Part shown: positions 17,304 through 26,087 of the stretch, in pieces
Numbering within the stretch: the first letter of the stretch is position 1
Layout of the letters: each line of letters begins with the position of its first letter
Source of the DNA: Micromonospora tarapacensis
Lineage (GTDB): Bacteria; Actinomycetota; Actinomycetes; Mycobacteriales; Micromonosporaceae
Length of the DNA: 64,000 nucleotides
Direction: 5' to 3'
Assembly: GCF_019697375.1 (NCBI RefSeq)
Contig: NZ_JAHCDI010000004.1
Coordinates: forward strand, 1,475,324-1,539,323
The notes under the pieces: generated by a model
Seen by the model: the letters and a program-made list of their open reading frames with translations, nothing else
Databases searched by the model: none
Told to the model about the DNA's origin: nothing
Made by a program: the position numbers and the translations under genes

Positions 17304-20300
17304 ATGCAGCAGGGTGATACCGGCCGGAGCCTGTCGCTCGGGCAGGAGAGGTCCTGGTTCATCGACCAGTACGTGGACGCGCCCGTCGACGTGCTGGTCG
17401 AACGGGTGGAACTGCGGGGGCCGCTGCGGGCCGACACGCTGGGCGTCGCGCTCGGCGACATCGTGGCCGCCGCCGGGGTGCTCCGCTGGGCGATCGGCAC
17501 CGAGCAGGGACGCGCCTGCCAGCGGCCCGCGGCGCCGATGCCGGCGGCACTGCCGGGGACGGACCTGTCCGCGCTGCCCGCCGCCGAGCGCCGGGAGGCG
17601 GTCCGGCGGGCCGTCGGGCGTGCCGCCGCGACCCGGTTCGACCTCGGCCGCGGCCCGCTGCTGCGGGCCGAGCTGTTGCGGCTCGCCGCCGACGAGCACC
17701 TGCTCCTGTTGACCGCGCACCGCGCGGTGGTCGACCCGACCTCCCTCTCGCTGCTCGTGGCCCGGCTCGGCGCGGCCTACCGGGCCCGGCTCGCCGATCC
17801 CGCCGCGCCGGGTGGCACGGCCGACGGAAACGACTTCGTCGCGTTCGCCGAGCGGGAACGCACGGAGGCCGAGGCCGCCCGGGCGGTCGCCGGCGCCGCC
17901 TGGCGCGAGCATCTCGCCGACGTCGCGCCGCTGGAGCTGCCGACCGACCGGGTGCGCGGGGTCCAGCCCCGGTACGAGGCCGGCGCCGCCGACGTCCTGC
18001 TGCCGACGGTCCTACACGAGCAGTTGTCCGGGCTGGCGGCCCGGCTCGGCGTGCGTCCGGGCGATGTGCTGCGTGCCGGCTTCCAGGCGCTGCTGCACCG
18101 CTGGTCGGGCCAGCCGGTGCTGGCCGTGGGGTCGGCGAGGACCGGCGGGGCCGCTCACCGCCGACCTGGTCGGGCCGGTGGCCACCTGGCGGGTGCTGCG
18201 GTCCGAGACCGACGACAGCACGCCGTTCGTCGCGCTGTGCCCGCCGGGCGACACCCCGGAGCCGCTGCCGTTCGAAACCCTGGTCGAGGAGGTCCGTCCG
18301 CCCCGCGACCCGGCCCGCAGCCCGGTCTTCCAGGCCGCGTTCACGGCCCGGGAGCGCACCGCGCCGGCCGACTCGTTCGGTGTGGTCGCGGTGGTGGCGC
18401 AGACCGTGGTGCCGGCCGCGGCCACGCTGCCTGACCTGGCGCTGCTGGCCCAGCCGGACCCGGCCGGCACCCGACTCACCCTCAGCTGGCGGGCGGACCT
18501 GTTCGACACCGCCACCATGGAGCGGATGCTCGGCCACTACGTCAACCTGCTGCGGGCCGCCGTCGCCGACCCGGACACCCCGGTGCACCGCCTGTCCATC
18601 ATGGACGACGCGGAACGGGATCGGCTGCTCGACGAGTTCAACCGCACCGACGCGCCGTTCCCGCGCGACGCCACCGTGCACGAGCTCTTCGAGGAGCAGG
18701 TGCTGCGCACGCCGGACGCCCGTGCGGTGACGATCGAAGGGCAGCACCTGACCTATCGCGAGCTCAACGAGCAGGCGAACCGGCTGGCCCACCGGCTGCG
18801 GGCCGGCGGCGTCGGGCGGGGCACCCTGGTCGCCCTCTGCCTGGAGCGGTCGCTGGAGCTGATGGTCGCCGTGGTGGCGGTGTTGAAGTCCGGCGGGGCG
18901 TACGTGCCGCTCGACCCGGCCTACCCGACCGACCGGCTGGCCTTCATGCTGGCGGACACCCGGGCCGGATTCCTGGTCACCCAGGAGCGGCTGCGTGAAC
19001 TGGCGCCGATCGGCGACGACGTCGTGGTCCTCGTGCTCGACGACCCCGGCGACGCGGCGTCGCTCGCCGCACAGCCCGCGGCGAATCCGGTCAACGAGAA
19101 CACCGCCGACGACCTGACCTACATCGTCTACACCTCGGGGTCGACCGGTCGGCCGAAGGGCGTCGAGACGATCCACCGTGGCGTGGTGCGACTGGTGATC
19201 AACACGGACATCCTCCAACTCGACGAGCACACCAGCTATCTGCAGATATCGCCGCTCTCCTTCGACGCCTGCACGCTGGAGATCTTCGGCCCGCTGCTCA
19301 ACGGCGGGCGGGTGGTGCTGCTGCCACCCGGGGTGCCGACGCCCGCCCGGGTCGCGCGGACCGTCCGCGAGCAGGGGGTGGACACGCTCTGGCTGGTCGC
19401 ACCGCTGGCGAACCTCACCATCGACACCCACCTGGAGGACCTGCGCGACCTGCGGCAGTTCATGGCCGGTGGGGACGTCCTCTCGCTGCCGCACATCCGG
19501 CAGGTGCTGGAGCGGCTGCCACACGTGGCGATGGTCAACGGCTACGGCCCGACCGAGGTCACCGCGTTCAGCGTCAGCCACAAGATCACCTACGTTGACC
19601 CGGACTGGCCGTCGATCCCGATCGGCCGACCGATGCACAACACCACTGCGTACATCCTCGACCCGTTGGGCCAACCGGTGCCCATCGGCGTCTGGGGCGA
19701 GCTGTACCTCGGCGGCCCCGGGGTGGCACTGGGCTACCACAACCGACCCGACCTCAACGCCGAGCGCTTCCTGCCGGACACCTTCCGTCCCGGCGAGGGT
19801 CACCAGCTCTACCGCACCGGCGATCGCTGCCGCTGGCTGCCGGACGGCACCATCCAGTTCCACGGTCGGCTGGACACCCAGGTGAAGATCGACGGGCTGC
19901 GCGTCGAGCTGGGCGAGATCCAGAGCACGGTCGCCGACGACGAGTCGGTGGCCGCGGCCGTGGTCACGGCGCCGGTGATCGGGGCGCGCCGCACCCTGGT
20001 GGCGTACGTCGTGCCGGCGGACCCGGAGACCTTCGACCCGGCCGTCGTGCGGGCCCGGGTCGCCACCGCCTTGCCCAGCGTCATGGTCCCCGCTCACTAC
20101 GTCACGATCCCCACCATCCCGCTCACCCCGAACAACAAGGTCGACTTCCGGGCGCTGCCCGAACCGGAACTGGCTGCCGGCGGCACCCACCGACCGCCGG
20201 AGAGCGGCACCCAGCAGACGGTCGCCGAGATCTGGCAGGAGATCCTCGGCGTGCCGTCGGTCGGCCTGGACGACAACTTCTTCGAGCTGGGCGGGCACTC

Positions 20301-20478
20301 ACTGCGCGCCGTGCCGATGATCGCGGCGGTCAGCATGCGGTTCGGTGTCGACCTGGCGGTTCAGGACATCTTCGAGGTGCCGGTCCTGGAGTCGCTCGCC
20401 ACCCGAATCGAGGAGCGGATGCTGGAAGCCATCCCCGCAGAGGAGTTGGAGCGTATGTTCGCAGACATCGGCGGCTGA
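17304..20478 (+). CDS. NRPS 1: degenerate C - A - PCP (reading frame broken near 18148)
   Basis: One module. The condensation domain (about 17330-18600) has AHRAVVDP where HHxxxDG is expected, so the catalytic second His is Arg and the Gly is Pro; it is probably inactive, fitting an initiation module. The A domain (about 18650-20140) has YTSGSTGRPKG, SFDACTLEIFG, NGYGPTE, YRTGD and NNKVDF. By eye its pocket is DALWMGGAFK, closest to Val/aliphatic codes. The PCP has DNFFELGGHSLRA. The C-terminal helix EELERMFADIGG is a docking-like end. The frame shifts at GGGG 18147-18150 (one G too many); removing one G gives about 1057 residues. No epimerase domain. Confidence 0.85.
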
Positions 20479-20494
20479 AGCCGCAATTGCGGAC

Positions 20495-20521
20495 CGGGTC
20501 GGGTGCGGATTTCCCGACCCG
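20495..20521. terminator. Hairpin between NRPS 1 and the convergent glycolipid-binding-like gene
   Basis: CGGGTCGGG at 20495-20503 pairs perfectly with CCCGACCCG at 20513-20521 (9 bp, 9-base loop). A smaller hairpin GCGGCT/AGCCGC covers the NRPS 1 stop codon. The position between convergent ends fits a two-way terminator. Confidence 0.6.
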
Positions 20522-20535
20522 GGTCGCAGGATTTG

Positions 20536-21123
20536 TCACGGCATTCGGTGGCTGAGCTTGTGGGCGACCGAGCGCCACCCGCCGCCCGGATAATCGAGCA
20601 CCATTCCATTGGCGTCGACCGTCAATTTGTAGCTGCCGTAACGGCCCTTGTAACGGTAGGTGTCGCGGTCGATCCGCAGGTATGCCTGCTCGACGGCCCG
20701 TAGGCCGAACGACGGCACCTGAATCCACAGGACCCGGGCCGTGGCCTCGCTCCCGACGGTGAGTCCGAGCCGCCGGATGGCCAGCGCGTTCGTCGCCGGG
20801 GTGAAGGCAAGATCCACGTCGTCGCAGGGAAATGCCAGGTCAAGCGTACCTTCGGCGGAGTGCCACCGGCCGTCGTCGGCGGCGTGCAGCGCCAGCGTCC
20901 GCGGGCCGGAGGGCTCGTCCAGCTCCACCCGGACCGACCGCGAACGGCGGGCGGCATCCGTCTCGACGAGGTACGTGGCGCTGGTCGGACCGCCCCTGCC
21001 CCGGTAGAGCGCCGTGCCCGAGAGCCGGAAACCGTCCGCCGTGCGGTCGAGCTTGCCCATTTCCAGGAACAATCGATCGGACCGTTCCCAACTGGTCGTA
21101 CTTAGTCTCTCCAAATCGGACAT
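20536..21123 (-). CDS. Putative glycolipid-binding family protein
   Basis: 195 residues with the pattern of the putative glycolipid-binding family (PF06475): LSGTALYRGRGGPTSATYLV near residue 35, DDVDLAFTPATNALAIRRL in the middle, and a C-terminal half with YRYKGRYGSYKLTVDANG and VLDYPGGGW. The family forms a beta-barrel-like fold; its biochemical role is unsettled. ATG 21123 has no strong ribosome site; GGAGAA lies about 25 bases upstream. It is divergent from the precursor operon, so it could be controlled with it, but a link to the peptide pathway is not shown. Confidence 0.7.
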   Translation of the reverse strand: MSDLERLSTTSWERSDRLFLEMGKLDRTADGFRLSGTALYRGRGGPTSATYLVETDAARRSRSVRVELDEPSGPRTLALHAADDGRWHSAEGTLDLAFPCDDVDLAFTPATNALAIRRLGLTVGSEATARVLWIQVPSFGLRAVEQAYLRIDRDTYRYKGRYGSYKLTVDANGMVLDYPGGGWRSVAHKLSHRMP

Positions 21124-21288
21124 GCCGGAGATTCTAGTTCCTCGATTCTCCACTGGCGCAATGGCCCGGTCGGTTGTAACGTCGTCGGCAGAGCATGGCT
21201 GATCAGGTATCCACCAATCACTTTCCGGTCCGCCGTGAATGACGATCCGATCCACGAACCACTCCCAGAAGCCAAATTCGACCCGGTT

Positions 21289-21321
21289 CCCGGGCCGCCC
21301 CCGCGCGGGTTTCGGCCCGGG
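21289..21321. promoter_or_regulatory. GC-rich hairpin in the leader of the precursor operon
   Basis: CCCGGGCCG at 21289-21297 pairs with CGGCCCGGG at 21313-21321, and the loop itself contains CCCGCGCGGG, so nested pairing is possible. It lies 53 bases before the decarboxylase start within the 251-base gap 21124-21374, which must hold the promoters of both divergent genes. It could be a leader structure or an operator; no promoter consensus was assigned. Confidence 0.4.
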
Positions 21322-21374
21322 ACGAGGCCGCTCCCGAATGCCTTTCCTGCTCCTGATCCAGAGAGGGGAGTGCC

Positions 21375-22892
21375 GTGCCTGTGCCGAGCATCGGTGACGA
21401 TCCCACGTTCGTGGCCACCACCGACCACGACAGCATGCGACAGCTCCGGACCCTGATCGACGATGTGCTGGGCGTCCTCGGCGACGTGGGCGCGGGGCGG
21501 GCGACCCCGGTCGCGCCGGGCGGCCCGACGGCGGTCCGGGCGTACGCCGACGACGTGCTCGCCGAGCCCCTGCTGCCGGCCTCCGGCGGCAAGCCCGCCG
21601 AGGTGCTGCGGCAGCTCGTCGAGGCGTACGCGAACTGGTCGGTGGACGTGAGCCACCCCGCCACGGTGGCCCGGATGCAGTGCCCGCCCACCGCCGTGGC
21701 CGTCGCCGCCGACCTGGTGACCAGTGCCCTGAACCAGTCGATGCACGCCTGGGAGGCCGGCCCGTTCGCACTGGAACTGGAGCGCCGGCTGATCCAGGAT
21801 CTCGCGGCCCTGGTGGGCTACGGCGTCGCCGCCGGCGGCACGGTCACCGCCGGCGGCAGCATCTCCAACATCATGGCGATGCTGGTGGCCCGGGACGAGG
21901 CCTACCGGCGTCGGCTCGGCCGGTCCACCTTCGACAGCGGGGTCGCCGTCGCCGGGGTCCGCCCGGTGGTGCTCTGCACCGAGACGGTCCACTTCTCCGT
22001 GGACCGGGGTGCCAGCATCGCGGGCATCGGCGCCGACGGCATCATCCGGGTGCCGGCCGACGAACTGGGCCGGATGGTCCCGGCCGAGGCTGACCGGATC
22101 CTGCGTGAACTGCCGGCCGACCACCTGCCGGTGATGCTGTTCGTCTGCGCCGGCTCCACCGACTTCGGCTGGGTCGACCCGCTGCCCGAGCTGGCCGAGG
22201 TGGCCCGGGAGCACGGCGTGTGGCTGCACGCCGACGCCGCGTACGGCGGTGGGGCGCTCTTCTCGGAGCGGCTCCGGCCACTGTTCGACGGGCTCGCCGA
22301 GGCCGACTCGGTCACCCTGGACCTGCACAAGTTCGGCTGGGTGCCGGCCTCGGCCGGAGTCTTCCTGACCCGCGACGCGGCGGCACTGGACCACCTCGCC
22401 GCCCAGCAGACCAGTCTCAACTCACCCGATGACGTGGCCGAGGGCTTCGTCGGCCGCTACGGGCACTCCATCCAGGCCACCCGCCGCTGCGACGCCCTCA
22501 AGATCGCCGCCACGCTGCGCGCGTACGGCCGCGAGGGCATCGGGGCGATGGTCGACGCCTGCCACGACCTGTCCCGGTACGGTGCGGCGCGGGTGACCCG
22601 GGAGCCGAAGCTGGAACTGGCCGCGGAGCCGGTGCTCAGCACCGTGCTGTTTCGCTACCGGCCCGGCGGCGGGGCCGACCCCGACACGTTCAACAGCACC
22701 CTGCGTCGGCAGCTGATGCGCGACGGGCACGCGATGCTCGCCCGGGTCTTCCTGCCGCGTCCCGGCGGCGGCCGGGACGTCTGGCTCAAGCTCATGCTGC
22801 TCAACCCGGCGACCAGCGGAGAGCAACTCGACCAGGTGATCGACGACGTGCTGGCCGCGGGCGCGGCGTTGGAGGCGACGGGCCGGTCCTGA
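21375..22892 (+). CDS. Group II PLP-dependent amino acid decarboxylase
   Basis: 505 residues, the size of glutamate/diaminobutyrate/aromatic decarboxylases. The motifs are clear: substrate loop SHPATVARMQCPPT near residue 92, TAGGSISNIMAML, the cofactor Asp in HADAAYGGGALFS and the PLP Lys in LDLHKFGWVP. The GTG at 21375 has a strong GAGAGGGGAG site. It opens the precursor operon two genes before glutamate mutase. I therefore infer an acidic substrate such as 3-methylaspartate, giving 3-amino-2-methylpropionate by alpha-decarboxylation; diaminobutyrate or an aromatic amino acid are alternatives. The family does not allow the substrate to be read from sequence. Confidence 0.8.
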   Translation: MPVPSIGDDPTFVATTDHDSMRQLRTLIDDVLGVLGDVGAGRATPVAPGGPTAVRAYADDVLAEPLLPASGGKPAEVLRQLVEAYANWSVDVSHPATVARMQCPPTAVAVAADLVTSALNQSMHAWEAGPFALELERRLIQDLAALVGYGVAAGGTVTAGGSISNIMAMLVARDEAYRRRLGRSTFDSGVAVAGVRPVVLCTETVHFSVDRGASIAGIGADGIIRVPADELGRMVPAEADRILRELPADHLPVMLFVCAGSTDFGWVDPLPELAEVAREHGVWLHADAAYGGGALFSERLRPLFDGLAEADSVTLDLHKFGWVPASAGVFLTRDAAALDHLAAQQTSLNSPDDVAEGFVGRYGHSIQATRRCDALKIAATLRAYGREGIGAMVDACHDLSRYGAARVTREPKLELAAEPVLSTVLFRYRPGGGADPDTFNSTLRRQLMRDGHAMLARVFLPRPGGGRDVWLKLMLLNPATSGEQLDQVIDDVLAAGAALEATGRS

Positions 22893-22926
22893 CGCCCGTC
22901 CGACGAGATCGTCAGGGAGCGCAACG

Positions 22927-24153
22927 ATGGTGACGCAGACGCAGGGTGCGACGACGCTCGCCTACACCCCGGTGGACGAGTCGGTGTCGATCCGCGACTC
23001 GATGAACGTCGCGCCGCGGGTGCTCGCGGTGCCGCTGACCTTCCTCACCGGCAAGCCGCACACGGGTCAACGCCCGGTCCGGCTCACCCCCGGTCTGCAC
23101 CTCTGGGCGGCGACGGCCTCGATGGTCGCCGGCCTGGTGGTCAGCTGGGTGGCGCTGGCCCTGGGCGGCTGGGGCCTGCTGCTCCTGCTGCCCGGCTGGT
23201 CGATGACGCTGCACGGGGCGCGGAACCTGCGGATGATGATGTACCACCAGGCCGCGCACCGGAACATGTGGGCGCGACCGCGCCGTGACCAGCTCGTCGG
23301 GCGCCTGGTCGCCGCCGCGCTGATGGTCCAGGACTTCGGCCGCTACAGCACCGAGCACGTGATCGACCACCACGCGGTACACCACATGACCGTCCGCGAC
23401 CCGACGGTGCAGGCGTTCCTGATCGGCCTGGAGCTGCGACCGGGCATGACCCGCCGGCAGATGTGGCGTCATCTGATCCTGCGCAAGCTGCTGTCCCCGG
23501 CGTTCCACCTGAACTTCCTGCTGGGCCGCGTGCAGTCCTACTTCGCGCCGGCGAGCTGGCCGTTGCGGGCGGCCACGGTGGCCGGCTACGCGGCGGTGGC
23601 GGCGCTGGCCGGCTGGCTCGACCAGTGGGTCTTCCTGCTGGTCGCCTGGGTGCTGCCGATGACGTTCCTCTACCAGGTCAGCAACACCCTGCGGCTGTGC
23701 GTCAAGCACACCTTCCCGGCGCCGGAGGTCACCCAGCGGCGTGGTCGGGAGTACTTCGCCAGCCTCACCAACGCCATCCTGATCGGGGAGCGGGCGCCGG
23801 CCGCCGCTCCGGGCGGGCCGCTGCGCCGCGCCGGACGGTGGTCCCGCTGGTGGCTGCGGATGCTCACCGTGCACCTGCCGGCGCGGTACCTGGTGCTCAC
23901 CGGGGACACGGTGGTGCACGACTTCCACCACCGGCACCCGATGAGCCGGGACTGGGCGAACTACATCTTCGCCCGGCAGGCCGACATCGACGCGGGGCAC
24001 CGGGGCTGGCCGCCGTACCGGGAGGTCTGGGGGCTGGTCCCGGCGATCAACCTGGTCTTCGACTCGCTGCGCGAGGCCGACCCGCAGGAGTACGACCGGG
24101 CGCGGATCGCCCAGGTCAGTGGGCGCAGCGTCTTCTCCGCCTTCGACGACTGA
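22927..24153 (+). CDS. Membrane diiron desaturase/hydroxylase-like protein
   Basis: 408 residues with four or more membrane helices (strongest at about 60-100 and 215-255) and three histidine clusters typical of membrane fatty acid desaturases and hydroxylases: HQAAH near residue 108, HVIDHHAVHH near 143, and HDFHHRHP near 335. These bind two irons and activate oxygen for C-H oxidation. In this setting it may desaturate or hydroxylate a carrier-bound or free amino acid rather than a lipid, which is inference. It is 34 bases after the decarboxylase and 40 before the cobalamin-binding subunit, so in the same operon. Confidence 0.75.
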   Translation: MVTQTQGATTLAYTPVDESVSIRDSMNVAPRVLAVPLTFLTGKPHTGQRPVRLTPGLHLWAATASMVAGLVVSWVALALGGWGLLLLLPGWSMTLHGARNLRMMMYHQAAHRNMWARPRRDQLVGRLVAAALMVQDFGRYSTEHVIDHHAVHHMTVRDPTVQAFLIGLELRPGMTRRQMWRHLILRKLLSPAFHLNFLLGRVQSYFAPASWPLRAATVAGYAAVAALAGWLDQWVFLLVAWVLPMTFLYQVSNTLRLCVKHTFPAPEVTQRRGREYFASLTNAILIGERAPAAAPGGPLRRAGRWSRWWLRMLTVHLPARYLVLTGDTVVHDFHHRHPMSRDWANYIFARQADIDAGHRGWPPYREVWGLVPAINLVFDSLREADPQEYDRARIAQVSGRSVFSAFDD

Positions 24154-24193
24154 CGGCCGGTGCCGGACCGTCCACCCAGGAGGTACGACCCAG

Positions 24194-24631
24194 ATGAGCA
24201 GCCGGAAGACCCAACGAACCGTGATCATCGGCGTGGCCCGCAGCGATGCCCACGCGGTGGCCAACCACCTCATCGCGATGCGCCTGCGGGAGGCCGGCTT
24301 CCTCGTGGTCAACCTCGGCGTCTGCACGCCGCTGGAGGACTTCGCCGACGCGCTGGCCGCCCATCCGGACGCCGAGGCGGTGGTGATCGGCAGCCTCAAC
24401 GGCCACGCCTACGAGGACCTGAGCGACCTGCCGGCGCTGCGGGCCGCCGGCCGGCTGCACTGCCCGATGATCGTCGGCGGGAACCTCTCGGTCGGCAGCC
24501 ACAAGGACGGTGACGAGCGGGAGCGGCTGCTGCGCCTGGGCGTCGACCACATCCTCGACGACGCCGACCAGATCCCGCTGCTGCTGGACCTGTTGCAGGC
24601 GGCCCGGGCCACCCCGTTGACCGGTGTCTGA
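24194..24631 (+). CDS. Glutamate mutase small (cobalamin-binding) subunit
   Basis: 145 residues forming one B12-binding Rossmann-like domain: GVARSDAHAVAN (DxH at residues 18-20, the His that ligates cobalt), then VIGSLNGH and MIVGGNLSVG. In the classic motif DxHxxG the Gly is Ala. With the large subunit it interconverts L-glutamate and (2S,3S)-3-methylaspartate by a radical rearrangement. Eight bases overlap the large-subunit gene, so the two are made together. Homologous pairs supply 3-methylaspartate in friulimicin and vicenistatin clusters. A GGAGG site lies 13 bases before ATG 24194. Confidence 0.85.
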   Translation: MSSRKTQRTVIIGVARSDAHAVANHLIAMRLREAGFLVVNLGVCTPLEDFADALAAHPDAEAVVIGSLNGHAYEDLSDLPALRAAGRLHCPMIVGGNLSVGSHKDGDERERLLRLGVDHILDDADQIPLLLDLLQAARATPLTGV

Positions 24632-26087
24632 CCTTCCCGAGCTCGACATCGAGCCACGAGTCGCGGCGATGCTGCCGCCCTGGACGGAGATCATGCAGTA
24701 CATACGCAAGTCCCCGAAGCGAGCGCCGGTCGAGGTGCTGCGCGCGGCGGCGGCGCGGGGCCGGCCGGTGGTGCAGCCCCGCTGCGGCGTCGGTGGGCAC
24801 GGCGAGATGCGGACCCTGCTGACGACTCTGGAGCAGCGTGCCCGGCCAGGCATCCTGACCATCACCATCGACTCGTTCACCCGGCTCAAGCAGTTCCGCA
24901 CCGCGGCACAGGCGTTGCAGCGTGACCCCGCCGGCCTGAACGGGTACCCACTGGTGACGCACGGCTGGCGGCGCGGCCGGGAACTCAACGAGCTGGTGGA
25001 CGCCCCGATCGAGGTCCGGCACGGCTCACCCGACCCGCGGGAGCTGTTCGCGGTGTCGCTGGCGTCGGGCTTCACCTCGTTCGAGGGCGGCGGGATCGAC
25101 TACAACCTGCCGTACTCCAAGGACGTGCCGCTGGCCCGGTCGCTCGCCGCCTGGGCGCAGGTCGACCGGCTCTGCGGCGTGCTCGCCGAGGCGGGGGTGG
25201 TCGTCGACCGGGAGCTGTTCGGCACCCTCACCGCCGTGCTGGTGCCGCCGTCGGTGAGCCTCGCGGTCTGCCTCCTGGAGGCCCGCGCGGCCAGCCTCGC
25301 CGGGGTGCGCTGCCTGTCCGTGGCCTACCCGCAGGGTGGCGAGGTGCACCAGGACATCGCCGCGCTGCGGTCGATCCCGGTGCTGGCCCGCCGGTACCTG
25401 CCCGAGACGGTGGAGATCTTCCCGGTGCTGCACGAGTTCATGGGGGTCTTCCCGGCCGATCCGGACGTCGCCGACGCGCTCATCCTCTACGGCGGGCTCA
25501 CCGCCCGACTCGGCGGCGCCGCCAAGGTGATCAACAAGACCAACCAGGAGTCGCGGGGCATCCCCGACGCCGACGCCAACGTCTCCGGGATCCGGACCAC
25601 CGCGCTGGCCTGCACCGACCTGCTCGACTTCGTCCGGGTCGACGAGGCGACGGTCGAGGAGGAGACCTACTGGCTGCAACGTGAGGTCGCCGAGCTGGTC
25701 GAACCGGTCCTGGCGGCCTCCGACCTGCCGGCGGCGATCGCCGACGCCTTCGCCGGCGGTCGGCTCGACATCCCGTTCAGTGCCAGCGTGCACGCCCGGT
25801 CGGAGGTCATCCCCAAGCGGGACGCCACCGGCGCCATCCGCTACCTCAGCGCCGGTCGGCTGCCGTTCAGCCGGCCCACGCTGCGGCGCAACGAGCAGTG
25901 CCTGCGGGTCGACCGGGCCAGCCTCAGCCGGCGGCTGGTCGACGAGATTCGCTCCGACATCGACTTCTTCCTCCACGCGGAGCGGCGGTTGCGGGCCGAC
26001 CGCGCGGCCGTGGAGACCGCCGGACCGGGCACCGCCGGCCCGGCCGGTCCCGGTGCCGCCGCTCCCAGCCCGGGAGGCATCCGATGA
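24624..26087 (+). CDS. Glutamate mutase large (epsilon) subunit
   Basis: 487 residues, the usual size of the catalytic E subunit, with the family landmarks VVQPRCGVGGHGEM near residue 48, THGWRRGRELN near 112, FEGGGIDYNLPYSKDVPL near 152, INKTNQESRGIPDA near 300 and the Arg/Lys-rich substrate site region. The GTG 24624 start overlaps the small-subunit stop by eight bases. The last 30 residues are Pro/Gly/Ala-rich and dispensable. It strongly indicates that 3-methylaspartate is made for the peptide or for the neighbouring decarboxylase. Confidence 0.9.
   Translation: MSDLPELDIEPRVAAMLPPWTEIMQYIRKSPKRAPVEVLRAAAARGRPVVQPRCGVGGHGEMRTLLTTLEQRARPGILTITIDSFTRLKQFRTAAQALQRDPAGLNGYPLVTHGWRRGRELNELVDAPIEVRHGSPDPRELFAVSLASGFTSFEGGGIDYNLPYSKDVPLARSLAAWAQVDRLCGVLAEAGVVVDRELFGTLTAVLVPPSVSLAVCLLEARAASLAGVRCLSVAYPQGGEVHQDIAALRSIPVLARRYLPETVEIFPVLHEFMGVFPADPDVADALILYGGLTARLGGAAKVINKTNQESRGIPDADANVSGIRTTALACTDLLDFVRVDEATVEEETYWLQREVAELVEPVLAASDLPAAIADAFAGGRLDIPFSASVHARSEVIPKRDATGAIRYLSAGRLPFSRPTLRRNEQCLRVDRASLSRRLVDEIRSDIDFFLHAERRLRADRAAVETAGPGTAGPAGPGAAAPSPGGIR

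Noticed and set aside
17359-20298. A 979-codon open frame on the minus strand opposite NRPS 1
   Set aside because: It is Arg/His/Gly-rich with no domain, lies antisense to clear adenylation and carrier motifs, and long antisense frames are expected in very GC-rich coding DNA.
21235-21456. A 73-residue Pro-rich frame before the decarboxylase
   Set aside because: It runs through a hairpin and into the decarboxylase start in another frame, and has no ribosome site or similarity I can see.
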